From JBJHDF01 sp050486405 (GTDB lineage: Bacteria > Pseudomonadota > Gammaproteobacteria > Pseudomonadales > Cellvibrionaceae): a stretch of DNA of 64,000 nucleotides. This document shows positions 31,295 through 42,948 of the stretch, piece by piece. The notes beneath the pieces were generated by a model. It was not told the origin of the DNA, made no database searches, and saw only the letters and a list, made by a program, of their open reading frames with translations. The stretch spans positions 1 to 64,000 of the forward strand of contig JBJHDF010000010.1 of the NCBI GenBank assembly GCA_050486405.1, given 5' to 3'. The translations under genes and the position numbers were made by a program. The first letter of the stretch is position 1. Each line of letters begins with the position of its first letter.

Positions 31295-32740
31295 TTACCT
31301 TTTACCTTTTCCCTTCTCCACCACATCCTGCACAATCCGCTGCACATCACTGCTACGCAACTGCGGGAAGTGCTTACGTAGAAGTTTACCCATCTCCGCC
31401 TCAAAGCCCTCGTCGTTGGCGGCATCGGCGGTCAGCGACAGGCCCTGAACCACCATACCGGCGCCGACGGTGATATTGGTCAGGCGGTCGATAACGATAA
31501 AGCAGCCGGTCAGACGGTGACTGCGGTAGCTGTCCGCCAGTACCTTCTGGCTGAGGGCCACATCCACGACGGCGATATCGTTCAACGCCAGCTCCTGCGT
31601 CACCGTCAGTTCCTGAGTGTTGACGTCAATCTGGTGTTCGATATTGTCGATGCAGCCGCTCACCAGTTTGCTGGCAAACTTGAACAGATACTCCACGCCG
31701 GGCTTGAGTGGTTTTTCCGTCATCCAGACCAGATGCGCCTTGAGATGATTGGTCAGCTCCACCTTATCGTCGGCTTTAACCAGCACATCACCACGACTGA
31801 CATCGATTTCGTCCGTCAGCGTCAGGGTCACCGCCTGATCGGCAAAGGCCTCTTCCAGATCACCGTCGAAAGTAACAATGGATTTTACCTTGCTGGTTTT
31901 TCCAGAGGGCAACACCTTAATGGCATCACCCGGCCGCACCTTGCCCGAAGCGATGGTGCCGCAAAAACCGCGAAAATCGAGATTGGGACGGTTGACGTAT
32001 TGCACCGGCAGGCGAAAATCCGTGAGATTCCGGTCTTCCGCGATGGGCACGGTCTCCAGGATTTCCATCAGGGTCTTGCCGTGGTACCAGGCGGAACGTT
32101 CGCTCTTGTTCACCACGTTGTCGCCATCGAGTGCGGAGATGGGCACAAAGTACACATCCTGCATGCTCAGTTTGTCGGCGAAGGTGCGGTAGTCGCCTTT
32201 GATCTTCTCAAAAACGTCCTGCTCAAAGTTCACCAGATCCATCTTGTTGATGGCCACCACGATATGCTTGATACCCAGCAAGGAAGCGATATAACTGTGA
32301 CGACGGGTCTGCGTCACCACACCGTGACGGGCGTCGATCAGAATGACCGCCAGATCACAGGTGGAGGCGCCGGTGGCCATATTGCGGGTGTACTGCTCGT
32401 GCCCCGGGGTATCGGCGATAATGAACTTACGGCTGGACGTGGAAAAATAGCGGTAGGCGACATCGATGGTGATGCCCTGCTCCCGCTCGGCCTGCAGGCC
32501 GTCCACCAGCAACGCCAGGTCCAGTTTTTCACCTGTAGTGCCGTGCTTGACGCTGTCCGAGCGCACCGACTCCAACTGATCCTCGTAGATCATTTTGGAA
32601 TCGTGCAGCAAGCGACCGATCAGGGTACTCTTGCCGTCATCGACACTGCCACAGGTCAAAAACCGCAACAACTCCTTGCGCTCGTGTTGCGCCAGATAAG
32701 CGTCGATATCGGTGGCGATCAGATCGGATTGATGGGACAT
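31295..32740 (-). CDS. cysN: Sulfate adenylyltransferase subunit 1 (GTPase) CysN
   Basis: The 481-aa product is an EF-Tu-like GTPase: CGSVDDGKSTLIGRLL (P-loop), DTPGHEQY (G3) and NKMDLV (G4), then two beta-barrel domains. With CysD it makes APS from sulfate and ATP, driven by GTP hydrolysis. Unlike the pseudomonad CysNC fusion, it lacks an APS-kinase domain, ending shortly after RSSDVQRIVQDVVEKG. It begins 19 bp after cysD, in one operon. Confidence 0.95.
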   Translation of the reverse strand: MSHQSDLIATDIDAYLAQHERKELLRFLTCGSVDDGKSTLIGRLLHDSKMIYEDQLESVRSDSVKHGTTGEKLDLALLVDGLQAEREQGITIDVAYRYFSTSSRKFIIADTPGHEQYTRNMATGASTCDLAVILIDARHGVVTQTRRHSYIASLLGIKHIVVAINKMDLVNFEQDVFEKIKGDYRTFADKLSMQDVYFVPISALDGDNVVNKSERSAWYHGKTLMEILETVPIAEDRNLTDFRLPVQYVNRPNLDFRGFCGTIASGKVRPGDAIKVLPSGKTSKVKSIVTFDGDLEEAFADQAVTLTLTDEIDVSRGDVLVKADDKVELTNHLKAHLVWMTEKPLKPGVEYLFKFASKLVSGCIDNIEHQIDVNTQELTVTQELALNDIAVVDVALSQKVLADSYRSHRLTGCFIVIDRLTNITVGAGMVVQGLSLTADAANDEGFEAEMGKLLRKHFPQLRSSDVQRIVQDVVEKGKGKR

Positions 32741-32759
32741 GAAATACTCCGGAAAAACT

Positions 32760-33671
32760 CTAAAAATACCCTTCCTGCTTTTTCTTTTCCATGGAACCGG
32801 CGCTGTCGTGGTCGATCACCCGCCCTTGTCGTTCGGACGTGGTAGTGAGCAGCATCTCCTGGATGATTTCCGGCAGAGTGGTCGCGTGGGACTCCACGGC
32901 GCCGGTCAGGGGGTAGCAGCCCAGGGTGCGGAAACGCACCATTTTCTGCTCGACCTTGTCATTTGGGCCAATGGGCATGCGTTCGTCGTCCACCATGATC
33001 CAGGTGCCGTCGCGTTTGACCACCGGCCGCTCGGCAGCCAGGTACAGGGGCACAATGGGAATGCTTTCCAGATGGATGTACTGCCAGATATCCAGCTCGG
33101 TCCAGTTGGATAGCGGAAATACGCGGATGCTCTCGCCCTTCTCCACCCGGCCGTTGTAGATGTTCCACAGTTCCGGGCGCTGGTTTTTCGGGTCCCAGCG
33201 GTGAAACTTGTCGCGAAAGGAGTAGACCCGCTCCTTGGCGCGGGATTTTTCCTCGTCGCGCCGTGCGCCACCAAAGGCGGCGTCAAAACCGTACTTGTCC
33301 AGCGCCTGCTTCAGCGCCTGGGTTTTCATGATATCGGTGTGCTTGGCGCTGCCGTGATCGAAGGGATTGATACCCTGCTCCACACCTTCCTGGTTGATGT
33401 GCACAATCAGGTCCCAGCCCAGTTCCTTGACGCGCTTGTCCCGGAACTCGATCATCTCGCGAAACTTCCAGGTGGTGTCCACATGCATCAGGGGAAAGGG
33501 CGGCTTGCCGGGATAGAACGCCTTGCGCGTCAGATGCATCATCACGGCGGAATCCTTGCCAACGGAGTAGAGCATCACCGGGTTGTCAAACTCGGCGGCC
33601 ACTTCGCGAATGATGTGGATGCTCTCGGCTTCCAGCTGCTTCAGGTGTGTCAGTTTGTATTGGTCGGACAT
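32760..33671 (-). CDS. cysD: Sulfate adenylyltransferase subunit 2 CysD
   Basis: The 303-aa product starts at ATG 33671 (MSDQYKLTHLKQLEAES), the family's normal start and length; an upstream in-frame start is rejected. The PP-loop YSVGKDSAVMMHL binds ATP, and AFGGARRDEEKSRAKERVYS and the C-terminal STTERQGR-like end are characteristic. It adenylates sulfate together with CysN. A good -10 lies at 33751-33756. Confidence 0.95.
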   Translation of the reverse strand: MSDQYKLTHLKQLEAESIHIIREVAAEFDNPVMLYSVGKDSAVMMHLTRKAFYPGKPPFPLMHVDTTWKFREMIEFRDKRVKELGWDLIVHINQEGVEQGINPFDHGSAKHTDIMKTQALKQALDKYGFDAAFGGARRDEEKSRAKERVYSFRDKFHRWDPKNQRPELWNIYNGRVEKGESIRVFPLSNWTELDIWQYIHLESIPIVPLYLAAERPVVKRDGTWIMVDDERMPIGPNDKVEQKMVRFRTLGCYPLTGAVESHATTLPEIIQEMLLTTTSERQGRVIDHDSAGSMEKKKQEGYF

Positions 33672-33732
33672 GCCGCTCACTGTCTGGGTTGGTCTGAAAT
33701 TTGGTCTAAAGCCACCTGGGCACGGGCCCGTC

Positions 33733-33756
33733 GCCCTGCTCAGGGCGGCCATTATA
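33733..33756 (-). promoter_or_regulatory. Candidate cysDN promoter -10 with adjoining hairpin
   Basis: TATAAT lies on the minus strand at 33751-33756, 79 bases before the cysD ATG, but no clear -35 accompanies it. A perfect hairpin GCCCTG/CAGGGC (33733-33746) follows, which may be a leader hairpin or a weak terminator of aroA. Confidence 0.4.
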
Positions 33757-33776
33757 TAGGAAACCGCGCTCCCGAA

Positions 33777-36017
33777 TTAATGATCAATTACTTCTAAGGA
33801 TATTCCACTTTGTTTGGCCAGTTCCACGAAAGTGGGGAAAGAAGTGGCAACGTTGGTGGCATCCTTGACGCGGATGGAGCCGCTGGCGCGCAGCGAAGCG
33901 ATCGCAAAGGACATGGCAATACGGTGATCGTGATGGGTTTCCACCTCGCCGCTGCCAAGTTGGCCGCCCTGAATGACGATACCGTCGGCTGTGGGCCGGG
34001 CATCGATACCCAGAATCTGCAGGCCGTCGGCCATGGACTGGATGCGATCGCTCTCCTTGACCCGCAACTCTTCGGCGCCGGTAAGCACAGTTTCGCCCTG
34101 AGCACAGGCCGCGGCCACAAAGATTGCCGGGAACTCGTCGATGGCCAGCGGCACCTGATCTTCGGGAATGCGAATGCCCTTGAGCGGCGCGTAGCGCACG
34201 CGAATGTCCGCCACCGGCTCACCGCCCACCACACGCTCGTTGCTCAGGGTGAGGTCGGCGCCCATCAGGCGCAGAATATTGATCACGCCAATGCGGGTGG
34301 GATTGACGCCCACATGGGTTAAAGTGATATCCGATCCGGGGGCAATGCTGGCGGCCACCATAAAAAATGTTGCCGAGGAAATATCGGCCGGCACTTCGAT
34401 GCGGGTGGCTGTCAGTGTGCCGCCACCGGAAATTTCCGCCGTGGCGCCGTGACGTTTCACGTCGTAACCAAAGCCCGCCAGCATCCGCTCGGTGTGATCA
34501 CGGGTGGGTGCCGGTTCGGTAACCCTGGTGGTGCCCTTGGCGTAGAGACCCGCCAGGAGCACACAGGATTTCACCTGGGCACTGGCCATGGGCATCACAT
34601 AGTCAATGGCGCGCAGTTTGGCGCCACCCTTGATGCGCAGCGGCGGCAAACCGCCCTCCTGTGTTTCCACCACCGCACCCATGGCGCGCAGAGGATTGGC
34701 CACGCGTCCCATGGGCCGTTTGGCCAGGGATTCGTCGCCACTGAGTTCGCTGTCAAAGGGCTGTCCGGCAAGAATGCCGGCCATCAACCGAATGGTGGTA
34801 CCCGAGTTGCCCACATAGAGCGGTTTGTTCGGTGCCTTGAGTCCGTGCAGGCCCACGCCGTGAATCCGCACCCTGCCCTCGTCCGGCCCTTCGATGACCA
34901 CGCCCATATCGCGAAACGCCTGCAGCGTGGCCAGCGCATCTTCGCCTTCCAGAAAGCCTTCCACTTCGGTAACGCCTTCCGCCAGGGAGCCCAGCATGAT
35001 GGAGCGGTGGGACATGGATTTGTCGCCCGGCACACGCAGGGTGCCATGCAAGCTGCCGCCGGGTTGCAGCAGGTAATCGATTTTCTTCTGGCTCATGGAG
35101 TCTACTAACGCTCGTTTGGCTAACATCTTGGTAAAGTGATCCCGGGCAGACTTGGCCCGGGTGAAAACGCCCAGCAGGTATTCGCTGTCTTCGCGCTCGA
35201 TACCGCTGCGCAAGCGGGTAAGATTGTCGATAAACAGGTCCAGCGCCTGCAGCACGCTGGTTTTGTTGGCGCGCATGATATCATGCCACATGACCGGATC
35301 GCTGGAGGCGATGCGGGTAAAGTCGCGAAAACCACCGGCGGCATAGCGGAAAATATTCGGGTTGCCGATATCCTGGGCCAGAGTGTCCACCAGGGAATAG
35401 GCGATCACGTGGGGCAGATGGCTGGTGGCGCCCAGCACCTGATCGTGCTCTTCCACAGACATATCCAGCACTTCCGCACCCACCGCCTGCCACATGGCGC
35501 GCACGCGCTGCACGTGACGCTCGCCGGTTTCCGCCAGCGGCGTGAGTATCACCCGGTGGTTCTCGTAGAGATCCGGGTCGGCGGCTTCGACACCGCTGCG
35601 CTCGGAGCCGGCGATAGGATGCCCCGGCACCAGTTGCTCCGGCACGGCGCCATAGACCTTGAGCGCCGAGGCCACCACACTGCCCTTGACGCTGGCGCCG
35701 TCGGTCACCGTCACCTCGGGCGTCACCGAGTCGCGAATGGCCTGCAGCACCGGCTCCACTGCCAGTGTTGGCACGGCGATAAAAATCACGTCGCCATCGC
35801 CCAGCTCCGGCCCCACCTGCTGCACACTGTCGCAAATGCGATCCACCAGACCCAGGGCCAGCGCCTTGTCTCCGGTCTGGGCGCGGCGCACCACGCCGAT
35901 CACTTGCCGGCAGAGACCGCGCTTTTTCAGGCCGGCGGCGAGACTGCCACCAATCAGGCCCAGACCCACCACCACCAGGCGGTTGATCGACGGAGGGTTA
36001 GCGTCGGAATCACTCAT
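33777..36017 (-). CDS. tyrA-aroA: Bifunctional prephenate dehydrogenase / EPSP synthase (TyrA-AroA fusion)
   Basis: The 746-aa fusion has an N-terminal TyrA (1 to about 300; NAD motif GLGLIGGSLA) and a C-terminal AroA (from about 308; PGDKSMSHRS, then YVGNSGTTIRLMAG). TyrA oxidises prephenate to 4-hydroxyphenylpyruvate; AroA makes EPSP from shikimate-3-phosphate and PEP. This fusion is normal in pseudomonads and relatives. The AroA motif GNSGTTIR resembles class II enzymes, often less glyphosate-sensitive than class I; that is inference. It follows pheA by 9 bp in one operon. Confidence 0.95.
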   Translation of the reverse strand: MSDSDANPPSINRLVVVGLGLIGGSLAAGLKKRGLCRQVIGVVRRAQTGDKALALGLVDRICDSVQQVGPELGDGDVIFIAVPTLAVEPVLQAIRDSVTPEVTVTDGASVKGSVVASALKVYGAVPEQLVPGHPIAGSERSGVEAADPDLYENHRVILTPLAETGERHVQRVRAMWQAVGAEVLDMSVEEHDQVLGATSHLPHVIAYSLVDTLAQDIGNPNIFRYAAGGFRDFTRIASSDPVMWHDIMRANKTSVLQALDLFIDNLTRLRSGIEREDSEYLLGVFTRAKSARDHFTKMLAKRALVDSMSQKKIDYLLQPGGSLHGTLRVPGDKSMSHRSIMLGSLAEGVTEVEGFLEGEDALATLQAFRDMGVVIEGPDEGRVRIHGVGLHGLKAPNKPLYVGNSGTTIRLMAGILAGQPFDSELSGDESLAKRPMGRVANPLRAMGAVVETQEGGLPPLRIKGGAKLRAIDYVMPMASAQVKSCVLLAGLYAKGTTRVTEPAPTRDHTERMLAGFGYDVKRHGATAEISGGGTLTATRIEVPADISSATFFMVAASIAPGSDITLTHVGVNPTRIGVINILRLMGADLTLSNERVVGGEPVADIRVRYAPLKGIRIPEDQVPLAIDEFPAIFVAAACAQGETVLTGAEELRVKESDRIQSMADGLQILGIDARPTADGIVIQGGQLGSGEVETHHDHRIAMSFAIASLRASGSIRVKDATNVATSFPTFVELAKQSGISLEVIDH

Positions 36018-36026
36018 GCCATGGCC

Positions 36027-37133
36027 CTAGAGCACGGCCTTGGGATAGGAGCCGAGGAGTTTGATGTCGGCGGCTTTCTCGCCCACTTCCGCCAGTACCT
36101 TGCTCACCACCGGGTCGCTGTTATGACCGGTAAAGTCGATAAAGAACACATAGGTCCAGGCGCCGGTACGGGACGGACGGCTTTCCACCCGGGTCAGATC
36201 GATATTGTGACGATGAAATGGTTCCAGCAGATTGTGCAGCGCGCCGGGCTCGTTGCGCATGGCGACGATGAGCGATGTCTTGTCGTTGCCGCTGGGCGGC
36301 ACCGGCTGGGAACCGATAATCAGAAAGCGGGTGGAGTTGTCCGGCTGGTCTTCGATTTTTTCCGCCAGTATCTTCAGGCCATAGAGTTCGGCGGCGGAAC
36401 TGCCGGCAATGGCGGCAGCGTTCCATTCGCCTTTGAGACGCTTGGCCGCTTCGGCGTTGCTGCTCACCGCTACCCGCTCGGCCTTTGGGTAGTGGGAATC
36501 CAGCCACTTGCGACACTGAGCCAGGGATTGGGCGTGGGAATAGATGCGACTGATACTGTTGACGCTGGTGACATCGGACACCAGCAGGTTCTGGTGAATC
36601 CGCAGCTCGACCTCACCGCAGATTTTGAGGTTGGATGTCATAAAGTTGTCCAGGGTGTGGTTGACCACACCCTCGGTGGAATTTTCCACGGGTACCACGC
36701 CGTAGTTGACGGCGCCGGCTTCCACTTCGCGAAACACTTCGTCGATGGCGGCAAAGGGCAGAGCCACGGCGGAGTGGCCAAAGTGTTTGAGGGCGGCCTG
36801 CTGGGTAAAGGTGCCTTCGGGGCCCAGATAGGCGACTTTGACAGGCTGTTCCAAAGCCAGACAGGCGGACATGATTTCGCGAAAGAGGCGGGCCATTTCT
36901 TCATTGCTGAGCGGCCCCTGATTGCGTTCCATGACCTTGCGCAACACTTCCGCTTCGCGCTCGGGACGATAGAAGTTCACCGCCTCGCCAGCGTCGGCAC
37001 CGCTTTTCTTGACGTCAGCCACCTGCTGGGCACAGGCCGCCCGCCGGGAGATCAACCGCCCCAGCTCTTCGTCAATGCTGTCGATCTGCTCCCGCAAAAC
37101 CTGCAGCTTCTTACTCTCTTTATCCGTGGTCAT
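36027..37133 (-). CDS. pheA: Chorismate mutase / prephenate dehydratase PheA
   Basis: The 368-aa P-protein has an N-terminal AroQ chorismate mutase (about 1-95: LQVLREQIDSIDEELGRLIS), a prephenate dehydratase (about 96-275: YLGPEGTFTQQAALKHFG, and PVENSTEGVVNHTLD) and a C-terminal ACT domain (about 285-365; NEPGALHNLLEPFHRHNIDL, ESRP) for phenylalanine feedback. It makes phenylpyruvate for phenylalanine. In Pseudomonas serC lies between gyrA and pheA; here that place is intergenic. Confidence 0.95.
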   Translation of the reverse strand: MTTDKESKKLQVLREQIDSIDEELGRLISRRAACAQQVADVKKSGADAGEAVNFYRPEREAEVLRKVMERNQGPLSNEEMARLFREIMSACLALEQPVKVAYLGPEGTFTQQAALKHFGHSAVALPFAAIDEVFREVEAGAVNYGVVPVENSTEGVVNHTLDNFMTSNLKICGEVELRIHQNLLVSDVTSVNSISRIYSHAQSLAQCRKWLDSHYPKAERVAVSSNAEAAKRLKGEWNAAAIAGSSAAELYGLKILAEKIEDQPDNSTRFLIIGSQPVPPSGNDKTSLIVAMRNEPGALHNLLEPFHRHNIDLTRVESRPSRTGAWTYVFFIDFTGHNSDPVVSKVLAEVGEKAADIKLLGSYPKAVL

Positions 37134-37411
37134 AGTTCCACAATCTCATATCACACCCGAAAACACACTGTATCAGCGAGCAGCTCGTGCCACCAAGCTG
37201 GCCGGCCAGGACAGTCGGTAGCGTCTTCTGCAAACGCTGTGAACCCATCCCTGGGCGCTCCCAACACCCCGTTTCGGCAACTGCTCCTGCGTTGCTCTAC
37301 CTCCTGCATCCATGCAGTCGCCATGGGGTGTACGGTTGCCGAAGACGCTCCCAACCGCCCTGTCCTAAGTGCCAACTTCACCGACGCAATTCTTTTCCCT
37401 TTTCCCTTTGT
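37134..37411. repeat. Repeat-like intergenic segment between gyrA and pheA
   Basis: This 278-bp gap has TTCGGCAAC (37273-37281) and GTTGCCGAA (37333-37341) as inverted arms, and two GCTCCCAAC repeats (37256-37264 and 37345-37353). A minus-strand frame (37151-37381) is open through it, but I judge it a translated dispersed repeat and not a gene. No other copy is in the window. Confidence 0.45.
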
Positions 37412-39943
<2,532 letters not shown>

Positions 39944-40024
39944 GGAATGCAGCGTTCCTTATCTTAGAATGGCTGGTTATGGAGTGGCTGACGCGCTCTG
40001 GCAGGCTCCCGCACAAAGGCGCGA

Positions 40025-40033
40025 ATAATACCA
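40025..40033 (-). promoter_or_regulatory. Candidate extended -10 promoter for gyrA
   Basis: On the minus strand TGG-TATTAT fits the TGn-TATAAT extended -10 pattern, 82 bases before the gyrA ATG. Confidence 0.4.
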
Positions 40034-40146
40034 TAAAATCAAACGGATAGGGGTGTTACCGGGCCCGCAAAGCCAGCTTTTTAGCGCCCTCCCGGCGGAA
40101 CCCGGGCCGGGGTGCCGGGGCCGCCACAAGCGGGGCGCTTTTGCGG

Positions 40147-40152
40147 TATACT
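40147..40152 (+). promoter_or_regulatory. Candidate -10 for the mtaD operon
   Basis: TATACT lies 60 bases before the mtaD ATG. A good -35 is not evident, so this is tentative. Confidence 0.3.
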
Positions 40153-40211
40153 GGCCGGCCACAGGAGCCGCCCCGCCCGGCGGGGCATCGTTGTCAAGAT
40201 CAGGAAAATCC

Positions 40212-41540
40212 ATGTCCGCACTGCAAAGCATCCGCCTGCTGATCAAGGCCCGCTGGATAGTACCGGTGGTGCCGGAAAACCGGGTATTCACCGATTGCGC
40301 CCTGGCCATACACAACGGCGAGATCATCGCTCTGGTGCCCCAGGCCGAGGCGGACAAGCGTTTTCACGCCGAGCAGACCATTCATCTGAACCAGCACGCC
40401 CTGCTGCCCGGTCTGGTCAACGCCCATGGCCACGCAGCCATGAGCCTGCTGCGCGGCTACGCCGATGATCAGCCCCTGCAGGACTGGCTGGAAAAGCATA
40501 TCTGGCCGGCCGAGAGCCGCTGGGTGAGCGAGGACTTTGTCCGCGACGGCACCGAACTGGCCATGGCGGAGATGATCCGCACCGGCACCACCTGCTTCGC
40601 CGACATGTACTTCTTCCCGGAAGTAGCCGCCCAGGCCGCCCGGCAGGCCCAGATGCGCGCCCAGATCAGTTTCCCCATTCTCGACTTCCCCACGCCCTGG
40701 GGCAGCGGGCCCGACGAATACTTTGCCAAGGGGCTGGCGCTGCACGATGACTTCCGGGCCAGCCAGTTGATCCGCATCGGCTTCGGTCCCCACGCCCCTT
40801 ACACGGTGGCGGATGCCGCCCTGCAGAAAGTGGCCACCCTGGCCCAGGAACTGGATGCACCCGTCCACATTCATCTGCACGAAACCGCCCGGGAAGTGAC
40901 GGACTCCTTGGCCCAGTACGGCAAACGCCCCAGCCAGCGACTGCTGGAACTGGGCCTGATGTCACCACTGACCCAGTGTGTGCACATGACCCAGGTGGAG
41001 GACATCGATCTGGCCATACTGGATCAGACCGGTGCCCAGGTGATCCATTGCCCCGAGTCCAACCTGAAGCTGGCCAGCGGTTTCTGCCCGGTGCAAAAGC
41101 TGCTCAAGGCCGGCATCAATGTCGCGCTGGGCACCGACGGTGCCGCCAGCAACAACGACCTGGATATGTTCGGCGAAATGAAAACCGCCGCCCTGCTGGG
41201 CAAGGCCGTGGCCGGCGACGCCGCCGCGCTGGATGCCCACGCGGCACTGCGCATGGCCACCCTGGGCGGCGCCCGGGCACTGGGACTGGAGGACAGCATC
41301 GGCAGCCTGGAGGCCGGCAAGGCGGCCGATGTGGTGGCGGTGGACCTGGGCGGACTGCAAAGCCAGCCACTCTACGATCCGGTATCGCAACTGGTCTACA
41401 CCAGCGGCCACAAGGTGAGCCACGCCTGGGTGGCGGGCCGGTCACTGCTGCTGAGCGGCCAGTTGCAGACACTCAACGAGCGGGAGCTGCTGGAAAAAGC
41501 CCGTCACTGGAGAGAGAAGATTGCCGATGACCACCAGTAA
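40212..41540 (+). CDS. mtaD: TRZ/ATZ family amidohydrolase (MTA/SAH deaminase-like)
   Basis: The 442-aa product starts at ATG 40212 with AGGAAAA ahead. It has the metal-dependent amidohydrolase ligands: NAHGHAAMSLLRG, GPHAPYTV, HIHLHETAREV and GTDGAASNNDLDMFGEM. The subgroup deaminates 5'-methylthioadenosine or S-adenosylhomocysteine. Synteny with gyrA and ubiG matches the pseudomonad mtaD, but that genome also has mtnA between, which is absent here. It overlaps ubiG by 14 bp. Confidence 0.88.
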   Translation: MSALQSIRLLIKARWIVPVVPENRVFTDCALAIHNGEIIALVPQAEADKRFHAEQTIHLNQHALLPGLVNAHGHAAMSLLRGYADDQPLQDWLEKHIWPAESRWVSEDFVRDGTELAMAEMIRTGTTCFADMYFFPEVAAQAARQAQMRAQISFPILDFPTPWGSGPDEYFAKGLALHDDFRASQLIRIGFGPHAPYTVADAALQKVATLAQELDAPVHIHLHETAREVTDSLAQYGKRPSQRLLELGLMSPLTQCVHMTQVEDIDLAILDQTGAQVIHCPESNLKLASGFCPVQKLLKAGINVALGTDGAASNNDLDMFGEMKTAALLGKAVAGDAAALDAHAALRMATLGGARALGLEDSIGSLEAGKAADVVAVDLGGLQSQPLYDPVSQLVYTSGHKVSHAWVAGRSLLLSGQLQTLNERELLEKARHWREKIADDHQ

Positions 41541-42258
41541 CGTCGATCCCGCTGAAATCGCCAAATTCGAGGCCCTGGCCAGCCGTTGGTGGGACCGCGA
41601 GGGCGAGTTCAAACCCCTGCACGAGATCAACCCCCTGCGGGCCAACTATATCGACCAGCGCTCGCCGGTGGCCGAGGCGCGGCTGCTCGACGTGGGTTGC
41701 GGCGGCGGCATACTCGCCGAGGCCCTGGCCCAGCGCGGCGCCAGTGTCACCGGTATCGACATGGGCGAGGCGCCCCTGGCCGTGGCCAGACTCCACGCTC
41801 TGGAGAGCGGCGCCAAGGTGGAATACCGGCGCATTACCGCCGAAGATCTGGCCCGGGAAACCCGGGAGCAACAGGCGCCGCTGTATGACGTGGTCACCTG
41901 TCTGGAGATGCTGGAACACGTACCCGATCCGGCGTCGGTGGTGCAGGCCTGCGCCGACCTCACCCGACCCGGCGGCGATCTGTATTTTTCCACCATCAAC
42001 CGCAATCCCAAGAGCTACCTGTTTGCCATACTGGGTGCCGAATACGTATTGCGGCTGCTGCCCCGGGGCACCCACGAGTACGCCAAGTTCATCCGCCCCT
42101 CGGAACTGGGCCGCTGGCTGCGCGCCGCCGATCTGGAACTGCAGGACATTACCGGCATGACCTACAATCCGCTGAGCAAAACCTACCGGCTCAACCCCCG
42201 GGATGTCAGTGTCAATTACCTGCTCCACGCCAAAAAGCCCGCCCAGGACAAGCAATGA
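41527..42258 (+). CDS. ubiG: Ubiquinone O-methyltransferase UbiG
   Basis: The 243-aa product starts at ATG 41527 (MTTSNVDPAEIAKFEALASR). SAM-binding LLDVGCGGGILAEALAQRGA and the UbiG-type WWDREGEFKPLHEINPLRAN block identify it. It performs both O-methylations in ubiquinone synthesis. It overlaps mtaD before it and mupP after it (ATGA), a tight operon. Confidence 0.95.
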   Translation: MTTSNVDPAEIAKFEALASRWWDREGEFKPLHEINPLRANYIDQRSPVAEARLLDVGCGGGILAEALAQRGASVTGIDMGEAPLAVARLHALESGAKVEYRRITAEDLARETREQQAPLYDVVTCLEMLEHVPDPASVVQACADLTRPGGDLYFSTINRNPKSYLFAILGAEYVLRLLPRGTHEYAKFIRPSELGRWLRAADLELQDITGMTYNPLSKTYRLNPRDVSVNYLLHAKKPAQDKQ

Positions 42259-42938
42259 CCCAAACGAGAAATCTCCGTGCCCTGGTCTTCGACCTGGATG
42301 GCACCCTGCTGGATACGGCGCCGGACTTTGTGGTTGTGGTCAACCGTTTGCTGGCCGAGCAGGGGCGCCCGCCCCTGCCGGCAGAGACCATCAGCGCCAG
42401 TGTCTCCAACGGCGCCCGGGGCCTCGTCAGCCTGGCCTTTGGCCTGGCGCCGGAAGACCCCGCGTTCGAACCTCTGCGCGAGCGCCTGCTGGAGCTTTAC
42501 GCTGGCCATCTGGCGGTGCACACCCGCCCCTACCCCGGCATCATGCCGCTGGTGCAGCAGGCAACGGACGCCGGCCTGGCCTGGGGTATAGCCACCAACA
42601 AACCCTGGGCCTACACCCAGCCCCTGCTCGACGCCCTGGATATGCAACCGGCGCCGGGCTGCGTCATCTGCCCGGATCATGTACACCAGCGCAAACCGGA
42701 CCCGGAGTCGCTTTTTCTGGCCGCTGAACTGTTGGGTTGCCGCCCCCAGGAGATCGTCTACGTCGGCGATCACCAGCGCGATATCGACTGTGGCCGCAAC
42801 GCCGGCGCCCTGACCATCGCCGCCGCCTACGGTTATATAGAGCCCCCGGATCACCCGGGGCTATGGAACGCCGACCACACCGTCGCCAGCGCCGACGACA
42901 TCTGGCCCATTATTGAACCCCTACTGAAAAAAGGTTGA
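42255..42938 (+). CDS. mupP: HAD phosphatase, probable N-acetylmuramate 6-phosphatase MupP
   Basis: The 227-aa HAD enzyme has VFDLDGTLLDTAPD (nucleophile Asp), a lysine-containing HQRKPDPES and VYVGDHQRDID (acid Asps). It resembles Gph-type phosphoglycolate phosphatases, but the position between ubiG and yciK matches Pseudomonas mupP, which acts in cell-wall recycling. The assignment rests on that synteny. Confidence 0.82.
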   Translation: MTQTRNLRALVFDLDGTLLDTAPDFVVVVNRLLAEQGRPPLPAETISASVSNGARGLVSLAFGLAPEDPAFEPLRERLLELYAGHLAVHTRPYPGIMPLVQQATDAGLAWGIATNKPWAYTQPLLDALDMQPAPGCVICPDHVHQRKPDPESLFLAAELLGCRPQEIVYVGDHQRDIDCGRNAGALTIAAAYGYIEPPDHPGLWNADHTVASADDIWPIIEPLLKKG

Positions 42939-42948
42939 GGGAGCACTC

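Noticed and set aside
31517..32845. Plus-strand frame of 442 codons
   Set aside because: It is antisense to cysN.
37151..37381. Minus-strand 76-codon frame between gyrA and pheA
   Set aside because: It coincides with inverted and direct repeats, and looks like translated repeat DNA.
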